A DNA stretch of 64,000 nucleotides, from contig OX031065.1 of NCBI GenBank assembly GCA_943736015.1, forward strand, positions 53,670,992 through 53,734,991. The letters run 5' to 3'. How positions within the stretch are numbered: position 1 is the first letter of the stretch; each line of letters begins with the position of its first letter. This document shows, one piece after another, positions 23,859 through 35,314 of this stretch. The position numbers and the translations under genes are program-made. The stretch is from Tridacna crocea. Taxonomy: Eukaryota; Mollusca; Bivalvia; Cardiida; Cardiidae. The notes beneath the pieces were generated by a model. It searched no databases and was not told the DNA's origin. It worked only from the letters and a program-made list of their open reading frames with translations.

Positions 23859-23918
23859 AGTAGCCTTTTTGAAGATACATTGAACATCCTTTTCACATAC
23901 ACAGTTCATGTATATTTT

Positions 23919-24168
23919 GCCTGCATTTTGCCAACATTTGCGTGAAGTGTCGTCTCGGATCAGCTTGCGCACTCCACGCAGGCTAATCCGAGACGACACT
24001 TTCCGTTTTTCATGTATTTTCTATTTTGCACAAGTCTACTGTGGCACAAAATCTAATGTAGTCGTAAAGTGCTGTCTCAGATTAGTCTGCGTGAACTGCG
24101 CAAGCTGATCCAAGACGACACTTTACGCAAATGTTCGAATGTCACTTTTTGCGTGTGGCAGGCCATTT
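23919..24168. mobile_element. Double-hairpin element F, copy 3
   Basis: Both sub-palindromes present (AAGTGTCGTCTCGGATCAGC; CTGATCCAAGACGACACTTT); right end TTTTTGCGTGTGGCAGGCCA. Confidence 0.75.
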
Positions 24169-24260
24169 GTTATAGCGAACTTTTCTCTCAGTCACGTTTG
24201 CTGGTACTTTATTGTATCGAAACACCGCAGTTGTATTAACAAGAAACTGTAGACTTTAGA

Positions 24261-25170
24261 GGCCCCGCCCGGCTGGCTCAGTGGTGAGCGTGTCGGACTC
24301 GTGACCTGCATGGTGGTTGTGAGTTCGATACCCTGTTAAGGTCCGTTTATACACAGCGCGAACGCGAACGCGAACGCGTCCAACGCGAACACGAACGCGA
24401 ACGCGACTTTTGAGCAGTTTTGTCATTCAAATAGAGCAGGAACCCGAACGCGGAAAACCGTCGACGGCTTTAGAGGCGGCTCGTCTTTTTCATGCTGTGA
24501 GCGATAAAATTTGGTCATTTGGAATCATGGCGCAGGTAGTCAGGCACGGAGGAGATCATAGTACTGTATTTGTACGCAAAACAACGGAGGAAGAGAAAGA
24601 GGCCTGTGTCAGTGTATGAACTTTTCAATTTCAAGAATCATGGCTTCTGTCTTGTCCATTGTCTTGTCTATTCTTCTCCAAACTTCACAAGCAAAGTAGA
24701 CTGACGCTAGTGCCTAGCTTTTTCTTGGAACGGTCAGGCATACAAGTTTCTATTTGTGGAAATGATGCAAGGGAAGTACCAGCTGATTGGTTAATAGCAA
24801 AAAAGCCGCGCGACCTTCTCAAAAAATTCGCTCTGGGGGCAATCAAGGCGGTCGTTCGCGCGAACAAATATTTGTTCGCGTTCGCGTTCGCAGTCTATTT
24901 GAACGGTTCCTCTAGAAATGACTAAACTATTCCAGGACGAAAAACCGCGTTCGCTTTCGCGTTCGCGTTCGCGCTCTGTATAAACGGACCTTAAAGGCGA
25001 ACTTTCTTTCCGGCATATTTTCGCCTCTCACCTCTGCTGAAGCATGTGAGAAAAGTACTTGGTGGCTGTGGAAAGAAAGTTGTGTTAGTACTGGTGTCTG
25101 TGTGCGTCACCGATCTCCATGATATGACCCTAGCTGTCAAAGTGACATTAAACCCCAATACCACCAACGT
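24261..25170 (+). mobile_element. tRNA-derived SINE, split by a nested element
   Basis: Head: A-box-like TGGCTCAGTGGTGAGCG and B-box-like GGTTGTGAGTTCGATACC (24275-24330). After the nested element the body resumes (GCGAACTTTCTTTCCGGC) and ends with AAACCCCAATACCACCAACG near 25165. Pol III boxes identify it as a retroposed tRNA-related element, not a tRNA gene. Confidence 0.7.
24336..24993. mobile_element. GGTCCGTTTATACA element with GCGAAC arrays
   Basis: TTAA-GGTCCGTTTATACA at the left and TGTATAAACGGACC-TTAA at the right, with arrays of the hexamer GCGAAC just inside both ends in mirror orientation. About 650 bases. A small frame beginning MAQVVRHGGDHSTVFV near 24528 may be a remnant of an element-encoded protein. 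Ends of this style fit PIF/Harbinger-like elements, but the TTAA flanks also fit piggyBac-like ones. Confidence 0.75.
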
Positions 25171-25354
25171 AAAGACTTTAGAGACGCAGTGTCAGATGTC
25201 TCACTTTTCATGTTGGGAAGTTATCTCCCTTTGAGCTTTAACACTTGCAGATTGCTTGATACACATGGGGGTTTAAACATCCGCCTTCTTTATCAAAGTA
25301 CTTTTGGGAGGTGGTCCTCATTTTCCAAACATTCCCCAGTTCTAAATACCTACT

Positions 25355-25425
25355 GAAAAAAAAATGAGGGAAAAGGAGAACCAGCATATTTTGTTTTTCT
25401 TTTTCTAAAATCATTTACTGCTTTT
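25355..25425. mobile_element. Possible THM hairpin relic
   Basis: TGAGGGAAAAGGAGAACCAGCAT followed by a poor mirror; too worn for certainty. Confidence 0.3.
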
Positions 25426-25529
25426 ATTTCATAATAATTAAATCATTTGAATCACATAAAGTTTTCAGCCGGTGTAATGCAGGGAAATGACTCTCCCCTA
25501 CGAATTGACCCATGGGTTATTTTTTCGGG

Positions 25530-25760
25530 TCTAGGATATTTGCCCCCCCCCCCCAGACTCCTGCCCCCCCCCGACTTGTGCCCCCGGACTTTTGCCCCCT
25601 TAGGACATCTGCCACCTGGACGTTTGCCCCCCGGACATCTGCCCCCAGACATCTGCCCCCTTAGGATATGTGCCCTTCTAGGACATGTGCCCCCAGACAT
25701 GTGCCCCCGGACATCTGCTCCCTTAGGACATCTGCCTTCTGGACATCTGTCCCCCTCATT
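25530..25760. repeat. GGACATCTGCCCCC minisatellite
   Basis: Short variable units (about 14-19 bases) built from GGACATCTGCCCCC with an optional TTAGG. No stop codons arise in two opposite frames, giving 117- and 131-codon frames that are repeat by-products (one Pro/Leu-rich, one Gly/Arg-rich). Confidence 0.75.
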
Positions 25761-25804
25761 TTGTTTACAACTTGGACTTCGAGGAAGGACAAAAATGTAG
25801 AACT

Positions 25805-25908
25805 GGTTCGGTGAAAATAGTACAATAATACTCATTTTTAACAGCATTTTTTTAGGATAATATTATGGTGGAAATAGCTGTTTTCTATTAAGGGTCCACT
25901 ACGTTAAT
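25805..25908. mobile_element. X element fragment
   Basis: GTACAATAATACTCATTTTTAA to TAAGGGTCCACTACGTTA, one end of the X family. Confidence 0.6.
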
Positions 25909-26149
25909 TTTCTATTTAGAGATATCGAGAAACGGATAGAACTATCACGATAATTTTATCTCGATTTCAGCTTCGAGCACGGTAAAGAAATATTAAGATT
26001 ATATATTAAATTCATCATGATACTTTTATCAGGAAACTTTTCACCATCTTGCTAAGATTTCCGGAAAACTTTAAATTCATCACGATAGTTTACTAAAATT
26101 ATCATGATAGCTATCTCGTATTCCGTGGCAGAAGTATGCCACCATACCA

Positions 26150-26400
26150 AACTGCACGTTTTATCACGTATTACCAAGGTTTCAATGACGTCAGATCCCA
26201 ATGACGTCAGTTTTTATAGAATTGGGGAACTCAGAAGGGAAATTCTTCTTAGCGTTCTCAATTTTTTTTAACTTTTGGAATGGTAAAACTGCAGTTTTAT
26301 AAATTCGGCTTCAGCTCAGGACCACATGATTCGCCACAGCCGTGAACAAGTTTCCTAGCTCCTTGCCACCTGACCGTACAACTAATATTGTAATGTGACT
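26150..26400. mobile_element. G element, copy 2 (partial)
   Basis: GACGTCAG motifs, AGAATTGGGGAACTCAGAAG, and the palindrome end GTGAACAAGTTTCC...CCACCTGACCGTACAACT; left part and half of the palindrome are missing. Confidence 0.6.
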
Positions 26401-26404
26401 GAAA

Positions 26405-26935
26405 TACTGTTTTAAAATAGCGCTATAAAATTCCTTCTATACTGACTGACTGTATTAGAGCTCTATTTCTTCCTTATATATATCACTAATGAGTAATCGT
26501 GTGTGCGACAAGAAAAAAGTGAACACACACACAGACTCCCATCATAATTATATAAATAATGAAAATAGAATATATAAGAAAAAAAATGTTTGATAAAGAA
26601 TACAAAAGAGCATTTATTCCCAAGACGGTCGGACCAGAAGTCTGCAAAGATCAACCAATTTGTGCAATTCTTCGGCAAAAGGAAGTTTAATGCATATCCG
26701 TTATCTATAATACCAGGAAGCCGTCACGTCAGTAAGGTAACATTAAATCTATTTTGTATGATACTTAACCGAGTCCTGCGGTACACTGGTCCTTCGATAT
26801 ATAGAAAACTGACCGATAGCAAAAGTTTCGACTTTGATCAGCCTGCGCAGTTCTGCGTGTTCTGTAAAAAGGGAGCTTTTAAAAAGCATCTGCAAAAAGT
26901 ATTTACCCAGGTCAGCCTGCGCAGAATATCATAGC
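26405..26935. other. No supported gene
   Basis: A 114-codon + frame (26590-26934) has no recognisable domain and its end lies at the edge of an F element. Confidence 0.35.
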
Positions 26936-27194
26936 CCACAACACGCGAAAAGGGGCATTCGGACATTTGCGTAAAGTGTCGTCTCGGATCAGCCTGCGCG
27001 GAATGCGCAGGCTGATCCGAGACGGCACTTTACGACTACATTAGATTTTGTGCTACAGTTGACTCTTGCAAAACATAAAATTACATAAAAACGGAAAGTG
27101 TCGTCTCGGATTAGCCTGCGCGGACCGCGCAGGCTGTTCCGAGACGACACTTTACGCAAATGTCCGAATGCCCCTTTTCGCGTGTTGTAAGCCA
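26936..27194. mobile_element. Double-hairpin element F, copy 4
   Basis: The cleanest copy: CACAACACGCGAAAAGGGGC to GCCCCTTTTCGCGTGTTG with both sub-palindromes nearly perfect. Confidence 0.85.
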
Positions 27195-27199
27195 TATAG

Positions 27200-27770
27200 T
27201 CAGTCTATCGGTAGGACAGAAATAACTCTGCTATTGAATAGCTAATTAATAGTTTGATTCACAAGTAAATTTTTCTGAGACGTAAATAATCCCCACATAA
27301 GTCATTTACCCTTTCGATGGTATTGGCATTTTTTGTTACTTTTTGTTACATTGATACCAGACAAAAAAAAAAGGCTGCTGCCTGATCTTTGAACTAAGTT
27401 TTTGTGAACTTTTATGATCAAGAAAAGCTGTTTAATTAGATATTCTGAATTTTCCGGACAGAAAGAGCATACACAAATATACTCTCTCAAAAAAGAAACG
27501 CAACATCAGATTATCTTTTTGAAATATTATACCAGATATTGACAATTTATGAGTGATTTATTGACAATATGTGACAAACTGTGATATTCCAAGGTAAAAG
27601 AACTCATGAACAAGAAGTGTGCCAATTTTTGCATTCCTGTGTAAATTATTTATATCATAAATTATGAAAATAATATATGAAGTAAATTTCCTATTTTCTG
27701 TATGTTGCGTTTCTTTTTTGAGAGAGTATATTTATATTACCAAACATAACAATAATCCAAATTATTAACG
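27200..27770. other. Nothing recognised
   Basis: The phrase TCTCTCAAAAAAGAAACGCAAC near 27483 and its mirror TGTTGCGTTTCTTTTTTGAG near 27703 bracket about 240 bases, so a short inverted-end element spanning 27480-27730 is likely. Confidence 0.45.
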
Positions 27771-27774
27771 ACTC

Positions 27775-27880
27775 TGAAATTGAGAGCATCCGAAAACATT
27801 GTGGGAAAGCAATAAAATGTTGATAACTATAGCATATTCTCTTTTCAGTTTCTTTTTTTCCACCTACTATTTCAGACGAA
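27775..27880. mobile_element. THM hairpin relic
   Basis: CATTGTGGGAAAGCAATAAAATG and a poor mirror arm; ends lost. Confidence 0.4.
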
Positions 27881-27944
27881 GATTTCATTAGTTGAGCGAC
27901 ATTTTACGAATCATCTGTAAATATTCTTAGTTAAGGCAAGTCGA

Positions 27945-28290
27945 GCCCCGGTAGCTCAGTCGGTAATGTGTAGAACATGGGGTCTAGTGTTCGATCCCTG
28001 GCTACGATCCCTGGCTCGGCCAAGCTTTTTACGAGGATTGATTATAGCCAATGCAAATGTTCTCAGTTGAGGCAAGCCAAGCCCCGGTAGCGTGGTCGAG
28101 GGTTCGATTCCTGGCTAGCACCCCTGGCTCGGCAAATTCCTTTCCGGGGATTGCTGATAGTCACTGTGACAGGATTCATTCCTCTTCCACCGCTGACCAT
28201 TGTTTCGACGATGATCATGTGGGAAAGCAGCCATTGGCTTGGAAAGAAAATTGTGCGAGATACTGGTATAAGAAACTCCAGGAAATCATG
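27945..28290 (+). mobile_element. tRNA-derived SINE heads, two in tandem
   Basis: First head: GCCCCGGTAGCTCAGTCGG and GTGTTCGATCCC (27952-28000). A second GCCCCGGTAGCGTGG...GGTTCGATTCC follows at about 28080-28120, and the body continues to TGCGAGATACTGGTATAAG. Partial tandem duplication or two insertions. Confidence 0.6.
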
Positions 28291-28424
28291 GATAGGTGCA
28301 CTCGTCGCCGCGATATAATTAAAATAATGTTGAAAACGGCGTTAGACACCAGACGAATCCAATGAGACGAATCCGAAATTTTGTCGTTTGATGAAATTTT
28401 AGAATGTTCACCCGTAGAGCATTT

Positions 28425-28882
28425 ACGCCTTTACCAAACAAGCCCTGGTTTTTACGACCCTGAAATAGGAGCCTTTTGAAAACATTGTGGGAAAAGGAGA
28501 AAATGCTGGTAACCAGCATTTTCTCCTTTTCCCACAATGTTTTCTACCCTCAATTTTCTCCTTTTCCCACAATGTTTTCTGCCCTGCTTGAAACAAATTT
28601 CAATTTTTGAGGTACATTGCCTTTACCAAACAATCCCTGGTTTTTACGACCCTGAAATACATACCCTTTGAAAACATTGTGGGAAAAGGAGAAAATACTG
28701 GTAACCAGCATTTTCTCCTTTTCCCACAATGTTTTCTACCCAGCAATTTTTCCTTTTCCCACAATGTTTTCTACCCTGCTGGAAACAAATTTCTATTTTT
28801 CAGGTATACATTTTATATTGTCGTCTGCAAATGCTTTCAATATTTACAAGTCTAATTTCTTTGTCGTTTGGTAAAGAATTAA
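28425..28882 (-). mobile_element. THM elements with extra half-arms
   Basis: Two tandem partial copies. After each complete hairpin there is an additional right arm (CTCCTTTTCCCACAATGTTTTC repeated), so right arms outnumber left arms. The second copy alone keeps the CTGCAAATGCTTTC block and the final GTTTGGTAAAGAATTAA. Confidence 0.75.
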
Positions 28883-29069
28883 TGTAACGGTTTTTGAAAA
28901 GGGGTTTAAAAACAAAAACGTATCGCAATTTGGAGACCGATTTGCCCTGAGTATCCCGGAAAATATCGGTCAGTGCCGACCTTAAATCAGACTGCATGTT
29001 TTGTGAAATTAGATTTTGAGACGTTTTAAAAAGTAGAGAAATTTCTCAGCGCTTCAATCACCAACACTT

Positions 29070-29283
29070 GCATCAGACGACAAGATCAAAGACTTGTCTT
29101 ATCTGAATGCATTTGCAGACGACAAATTCACTGCGAATAAAATGATGGAATTCAACTTTAAAAGGGAAGATAACCTGAATAAAGGTGAAATACTGTCATT
29201 TTTTTTTCCTTTTGCCATCATGTTTTCTAAAGGTTTTTCGCAAAAGTAGTTGAAACATGGAATCATGCTGTAAAGGGTTAAAT
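29070..29283 (+). mobile_element. THM hairpin element, degenerate
   Basis: GAATGCATTTGCAGACGACA and a right end CATGCTGTAAAGGGTTAA; hairpin poor. Confidence 0.55.
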
Positions 29284-29772
29284 TAAATATCATTATTGCA
29301 ATTTCTCGAGACACCTTTTAAAAAAAAATCTCTCTCTCTGCTCTTTTTTATATGTTGCGCCCTGAAGGATATCTCATTTCATCACGACCTTTTATGTTAC
29401 TTTTAACTGCAAATATTTTTTCCCAGTATTCTTTTATTTAAAGCCTACTTTATTTTTCATGATTTCAGAGGGGAACATAAAAACTGAATAACTTTTGAGT
29501 TACAAAAATGTGCTATTGTATTCACCTTCATATAAATCTTGTATAATGCCAAAAAAAATAATAACCAGCGGCGATACGAAACAAAAACACAACAATGTTT
29601 AGCACCCGATTGTTGTTTCCAAATTGGTGTATGTAACTTATATATATATACAAATAATTTAGTATCAGGTGGAGCAGATAAAGATCAGACTGCCCAATAA
29701 AGCAGACTGATCGTTTTTTCTCAATTCGCAAATGATAATTTAGGTCTCGTTCGGAAAGGTTTAGATTATGTT

Positions 29773-29997
29773 TTAACCTTTTACCAAACAATGCCTGATT
29801 TTCACGACCCTAACATAGAATCCTTTTGAAAACATTGTGGGAAAAGGAGAAAATGCTGGTAACCAGCATTTTCTCCTTTTTCCACAATGTTTTCTACCCT
29901 GCTAAACAAATCAATTTTTGAGTAACGTTTATTTTGAAGTCTGCAAGTGCTTTCAATTTAGACCAGTCAAAAATTTTGTCGTTTGGTAAAGAATTTA
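29773..29997 (-). mobile_element. THM hairpin element (first of a pair)
   Basis: TTAACCTTTTACCAAACAAT to GTTTGGTAAAGAATTTA; its right edge group is shared with the next element. Confidence 0.85.
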
Positions 29998-30221
29998 CCC
30001 TTTCCGAAACAAGCCCTGCTTTTTACGTGTCTGCAGTAAAAGTCTTTGAAAACACTGTGGGAAAAGTAAAAATTGCTCGTAACGAGCAATTTCTCCTTTT
30101 CTCACAGTGTTTTCTACCCTTTTTGAAAACTTTCTGCAATTTTCTCCAAATCTAAAATTGTCGTCTGCAAACTCTTTCGGTTTGGAAGGGTAAAAAATTT
30201 TGTCGTTTGGTAAAGAATTAA
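29994..30221 (-). mobile_element. THM subfamily B (second of a pair)
   Basis: TTTACCCTTTCCGAAACAAG to GTTTGGTAAAGAATTAA. A and B subfamily copies stand end to end with one junction tetramer. Confidence 0.85.
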
Positions 30222-30830
30222 TGCGTCCTCTTCCGTTAAGGGGATATTGCGTCTTTTAGAAAAACGAAGGTAAAGGTTATTGATTAGAGCTGTGTTAGTA
30301 CGGAAGGGTGAACCTATGTTGCGACGTCATTCCTCTTGTTATTTTATAAGGTTGGACTTCAGGTGGGAAATGGTTCTATCAAGACACGACCAGATAGGAT
30401 GAATGGGCGCTCTATGTCTGTCTGTCTGTTGATGGTATTTCTTTGTCGGACGCTATTTTTCTTCTGATAATGACAAGTGCTCAAACTCAACATTGAGAGG
30501 TAAAAACTTATGTTCATCTCTTAAACATTTGTTATAAATTCTATAATTTATAAATTCAATTTCAAATTCAAACTTGAAATTCAAAGAGTTTATTCAGAAT
30601 ACATAAGGCCTCCGGCCCAAAATACTAAAAAAAAAAACCCAGAAATGTCATATATACAGAGTGACTCTAGAAATGTCATATATTAAGAGTGACTTTAGAA
30701 ATGTCATATATTTAGTTTATTTTAGATAATAACATAAAATGCACTAGAACTATAGAGTATCGATGGTTGTTAAATATTTTTTGATGTCAGGGGATAGTTT
30801 GTGTAAGTTGTCTAAATATTTTGCATCCTG
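30222..30830. other. No supported gene
   Basis: Contains TTTATTCAGAATACATAAGG and CCTCCGGCCCA near 30590-30620, and three copies of an AGAAATGTCATATAT phrase near 30645-30720. No coding sequence. Confidence 0.4.
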
Positions 30831-31094
30831 GCTTGCAACACGTGAAAAGGGGCATTCGGACATTTGCGTAAAGTGTCGTCTCGGATCAGCCCGTGCAGTC
30901 CGCACAGGCTAATCCAAGACGGCAAATTACGATTACAATAGATTTTGTGCTACTGTAGACTTGTGCAAAACAGAAATTTACATAAAAGCGGAAAGTGTCG
31001 TCTCGGATCAGCCGGCGCGGACTGCGCAGGCTGATCCGAGAAGATACTTTACGCAAATGTTGGAATGCCCCTTTTCGTGTGTTACAGGCCAATT
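30831..31094. mobile_element. Double-hairpin element F, copy 5
   Basis: GGCTTGCAACACGTGAAAAG to TTTTCGTGTGTTACAGGCCA; both sub-palindromes present. Confidence 0.85.
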
Positions 31095-31434
31095 ATGATA
31101 TATTACAAAACTTACTTGATTCGTACAAAAGGTATACTTGTAGAAAGGGGCTTTTGTGGAAGGCATGGATCAAGATCAGACCGCACAGAGCCCGCATCAA
31201 TAACATGATAATATTCCGCATAAAGGTTTCTTTAAAATGGTTTCAAAAACAGTTATAATATTATTTATTTACCTTTTTTTTGGCCAAAAGTAAAATATCT
31301 CCTCCATAAATAGCAATCATTGAAATGTAACTTTTAGAGAAATTTTCCCCGTTGGAATTTTTATTATGTATATTTGCTCCTAAATAATTTCTTTAGTTTA
31401 TTTTGAAACGATTCAAATACTCATATACTCACAG

Positions 31435-31790
31435 TCTAAGGTAGAAGACCTATAACACCTCTAGTGCAGCATAGAATAAAATTTTCTTGATGGTTGATAA
31501 CTATGGATTGATACAGAAATAATACTTTTGCACATTTTTAACCGACCAGAAATGCCTTTGATGTCTATCCTGAAATTATCTGTTGATACTTTTGTTAGCT
31601 TTCAGAGAAGGGAGGTAATTATTATCTCTATTTGTAATGAGAATATAGTGGTTTTAGATTTATAAATGATAATTCTAAGAAGGAAAAAAGGAAAAAGTGG
31701 CTCGGTTACAGTGAAACAACAATATACTCATTTTTAATAATAGCAAATTTTGTATGATTATATCATTGTGGAGATAGGTGTACATAATTA
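31435..31790. mobile_element. X element, copy 2
   Basis: CTAAGGTAGAAGACCTATAA through GGAGGTAATTATTATCTC and AAAAGTGGCTCGGTTAC to GTGGAGATAGGTG; uninterrupted, and useful as the empty-site reference for the split copies. Confidence 0.65.
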
Positions 31791-31904
31791 CATATGACAA
31801 GAAATGGTGCCTTTTTACAAAAAAAAAATGGAAAAAAAAAGCAGAACATTCTTTTATTACTTTATGGAAGAACGTAATCTGCATGATCAAGCCAGAAAAC
31901 TGCG

Positions 31905-32132
31905 TTAACCCTTTCCCAAACGACAAATTTTGGACTCTTCCAAACTGAAAGAGTTTCCAGATGACAATTTTAGATTTTGAGAAAATGGCAGAGAGTTCTC
32001 AAAGAGGGTAGAAAACACTGTGGGAAAAGGAGAAATTGCTCGTTACGAGCAATTTCTCCTTTTCCCACAGTGTTTTTTAAAGACTTTTACTGCAGACACG
32101 TAAAAACCAGGGCTTGTTTGGGAAATGGTTAA
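31905..32132 (+). mobile_element. THM subfamily B
   Basis: TTAACCCTTTCCCAAACGAC to TTTGGGAAATGGTTAA; hairpin arms nearly perfect around TTGCTCGTTACGAGCAA. Confidence 0.88.
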
Positions 32133-32258
32133 AAAGTCAAAATTACCGACCGATAGTAATAAGACAATTACATGTATGTCGATTTCATTTCATTTCTTTT
32201 CGATAGAAATTCCCAGCATGTCGGACAATCACCAAATCGGATAATATAGAAAAATATC

Positions 32259-32473
32259 TTAACCCTTCGGCTGCTAAGCCCGACCCATTGACCTTTTGCG
32301 GACAGTGTAGATCAAGATCAGACTGCACAGAACGTGCAATCTGATCTTGGATCTACATTGTCCGAGAAGGAGGTATTATTCCTCAAAAGAAAACTTTGAT
32401 ATACCAATATTTAAGTTTTCACTATAGAAATAAGAAAAACATTGTCCTAGTTATTAAACAGTTTAAGGGTTAA
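32259..32473. mobile_element. K element, joined to the next THM
   Basis: TTAACCCTTCGGCTGCTAAG at the left, AGTTTAAGGGTTAA at the right, inner hairpin GTAGATCAAGATCAGACTGC and mirror. The right TTAA is the left TTAA of the THM at 32470. Confidence 0.75.
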
Positions 32474-32696
32474 CCGTGTCCCAAACAAGCCCTGGTTTTT
32501 ACGTGTCTGCAGTAAAAGTCTTTTGAAAACACTGTGGGAAAAGGAGAAATTGCTCGTAACGAGCAATTTCTCCTTTTTCCACAGTGTTTTCTACCCTATT
32601 TGAGAACTTTCCGCCATTGTCTCCAAATCTAAAATTGCCATCTGCAAACTCTTTGGTCTGGAAGATTCCAAAATTTGTCGTTTGGGAAAGGGTTAA
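32470..32696 (-). mobile_element. THM subfamily B, joined to K
   Basis: TTAACCGTGTCCCAAACAAG to GTTTGGGAAAGGGTTAA. Confidence 0.88.
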
Positions 32697-33179
32697 AGAG
32701 CATTCTTGATCTACAATGTACCTAAAAGCGACCTGCGCTGCTCTAAGCTGCCTAATGGCGAAAAAGCACTACCGATTCGGAGTGCGTATATAGTGATTCT
32801 GAACCCCTGGTTGAGCTCCTAAACATCGATCACATTTCCCTTAGTTATGTTGTTTTGCACAAACAAGTTAGGTTATAATTGTTTTACTTTCTTTTACTGT
32901 CGGATAAAAACGAAAGTCATGATATTATAAACAAAAATACATGTATAATTATTTCTACTTGAATGCGATGGGTTATAAATATATTCCAGTTTTAAATTAT
33001 TTTACAATTTCACCGCGACAAGTCACGCTCGTGTCGCCTTTTATCTGTTTTCGATAGTTCTTTGAGAAAAACTGTTGTTTGGCTTTCTTAACGCCTTACG
33101 GCACGTATGGGAAGAAAAATTCAATACTGCTGTGCTTGGCTTCTCAACTCGCCATTCAACACTGTATATTTAACGTCGG
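32697..33179. other. Nothing recognised
   Basis: AT-rich, no gene. Confidence 0.4.
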
Positions 33180-33415
33180 TATGGCCTGCAAAGCGCTAGA
33201 AGGGACATTCGGACAGTTGCGTAATGTGTCGCCTCGGATCAACCTATGCAGTCCACGCAGACCAATCCGACACGAAACTTTCCCTTTTTTATGTAATTTT
33301 CTGTTTTGCACAGGTCTACTGTAGCACAAAATCTAATGTAGTCGTAAAGTGCCGTCTCGGTGACGAGACTTTACGCAAATGTCCGGATGCTCCTTTTAGC
33401 GTGTTGCAAGCAATT
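33180..33415. mobile_element. Double-hairpin element F, copy 6
   Basis: Left hairpin worn (CCTCGGATCAACCTATGCAG), right hairpin collapsed to GCCGTCTCGGTGACGAGAC, as if the middle of the palindrome had been deleted. Confidence 0.7.
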
Positions 33416-33530
33416 ATAGTTCCCAGGAACTTTCATGATCAGTTTTTATTATTTTTTGTGTTTAGGGTGGCAAGTTTAAAAGATGTACCGTGACGAAATA
33501 AACAACAACAACAGCAATACTTGATAATTC

Positions 33531-33759
33531 TCAACCCATTACCACACAATACCTACTTTTGACGCCCCTGAGAAAGAAGCCTTTTGAAAACACTATGGGA
33601 AAACGAGAAAATGCTGGTAACCAGCATTTTCTCCTTTTCCCACAATGTTTTCTACCCTTCCCAGAACAAATTTCTATTTTTCAGTCACCTTTATTTTGTC
33701 GTCTGCAAATGCTTTCAATTTGGATCAGTCTAAAATGTTCTCATGTAGTAAAGAGTTAA
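33531..33759 (-). mobile_element. THM hairpin element, joined to K
   Basis: TCAACCCATTACCACACAAT to GTAGTAAAGAGTTAA; left TTAA mutated to TCAA. Confidence 0.82.
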
Positions 33760-33890
33760 ATCATCTTGTCACGATCAATAATTCTTAACATTCTTAAAAA
33801 CAACAATTTAAATGTTATGTACAGTCTGATATTGATCTACACTGTCCGCAAAAGGTCGGTGATTCGCGCTTAGGAGCCTATAGGGGTTAA
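33756..33890. mobile_element. K element (partial), joined to THM
   Basis: Starts at the THM's last TTAA; CAGTCTGATATTGATCTACA, CGCGCTTAGGAGCC and a final GGGGTTAA identify K. The left half is reduced. Confidence 0.6.
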
Positions 33891-34058
33891 CGGCGCTGTT
33901 GATGAATGCCTTGGTAAACATGGTCTGCAGTGGAAAGACAGACAGAAGCCCTTTTTTCCCCCTGATTTTTTTTTTCATCCGCGAAAAAGGCTTTAGAAAG
34001 AATATTGTACGAAGCACTGGGCAATATAATATCAGAAAAGCATGATTAGGGTCACTGG

Positions 34059-34760
34059 CATCCTCGGAACCCAGGTTTAAGCATTACAATACACTCCATG
34101 CATTACCCCTGGGAAAATTGACTAGCAAATTTTCGTTTCCTATGAATATTCATATAGTCGGAAAATACACTAATAGCCAATCGAAAGATCGATAACATAT
34201 TCATTCTCTCTTGTAGGGAGGGCAATTTCCGTTGTCTGCGCATGTCATATTCTTCGAAGATTCGACATGACGCATCACTAGCCCTGAAAGCGGGCTGACT
34301 GTAATATTACGCTCTATAAAGTAGAAATGTTGAAAATAGCTTTTATCAATACATTTGAGGAGAAATGAGACCTGCTTTAGCTCCAGATTTCTCTAAACTG
34401 CTGATCATAGCTGAGTGAATTGTAGCGTTTTATTGAGTAAACCTCTATTTTAGTTTTAAATTCAAAGTAACGGTTGTCGCGTAGGAAAGTGGCTCGGTTC
34501 TGTACCCAGGATACCCATATTAGTTAGATGAGTATTTATAGAATGCCATCTAGCGGGAGATAATGGGGCAATTTCATTTCGTCAGTTACTAAAAATAGAA
34601 ATAACGGAATATTTGTGATAAAAATAGTTCAAATTTTCTCAAAGAAAAACTGAAATTACCAATCAAAATGCTTCATGAATAATTCATGAGAACGAGGAAA
34701 CGTCAACCAAATAACCCAGGGTCGATTACAGTGCGAATCGTAACTGGGTCAACGAGGATG
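34059..34760. mobile_element. CATCCTCGG element (Mutator-like by TSD), with Y nested inside
   Basis: Ends CATCCTCGGAACCCAGG and ACTGGGTCAACGAGGATG. A perfect 9-base direct repeat, GGTCACTGG, flanks it (34050-34058 and 34761-34769). The Y element at 34230-34565 lies within. Related copy: 43462-43719. Confidence 0.82.
34230..34565 (-). mobile_element. Y element, copy 2, nested in the CATCCTCGG element
   Basis: From CGTTGTCTGCGCATG to CGGGAGATAATG, flanked by the exact 10-base repeat GGGCAATTTC (34220-34229 and 34566-34575). Edges are weakly inverted (CRTTRTCTSC). Confidence 0.85.
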
Positions 34761-34933
34761 GGTCACTGGCCACTGCGATACAACTGAAAGAATGTTGGAA
34801 ACGACATTAAACTTTTTTTTTATTGCAAATTTTTTATATAAGGCGTTCAGTTAACCCTTTACCTGTTAAATAACTAAAATAAGAAATTCAATTCGATAGC
34901 TAAACCCCAAACATGGCTATTTCAAAGTCATGA

Positions 34934-35156
34934 TTAACCCTTTACCCCATAAGGCATTTTTATGGTATCTCTAACTGACCCAAAATAAAGATGAAGTCGT
35001 TTCTTATGTGTATATGACACCTTTTGATAGCATAGAAAACATTGTGACAAAAGGTGAAATTGCTCGTCACGAGCAATTTCACCTTTTGCCACAATGTTTT
35101 CCAAAGGCTCCTACAAGCAATGCGTAGAAATGAGTATCTATGGAGTAAAAGGTTAA
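34934..35156. mobile_element. THM-like hairpin element, variant C
   Basis: TTAACCCTTTACCCCATAAG to GGAGTAAAAGGTTAA. The hairpin arms read AAAAGGTGAAATTGCTCG on both sides, so both arms carry the same differences from subfamily B. Confidence 0.8.
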
Positions 35157-35278
35157 GGAAATAATATCTCCTTATCGGAGAGAGTAGATCCAAGATCAGA
35201 CTGCACGTTCTAAGCAGACTGATCTTGATCTACATTGTCCGCTAAAGATCAGTAAGTCCCGCTTAGCAGCCAAAATGT
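35153..35278. mobile_element. K element (partial), joined to THM
   Basis: Begins at the THM's closing TTAA; TAGATCCAAGATCAGACTGC and its mirror, then CCGCTTAGCAGCC. Confidence 0.65.
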
Positions 35279-35314
35279 AAAACATGTGAGTAACTGAAGT
35301 AATGAACTGACTTC

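Noticed and set aside
25447-25847. Pro-rich and Gly/Arg-rich frames on opposite strands
   Set aside because: Both arise from the GGACATCTGCCCCC minisatellite.
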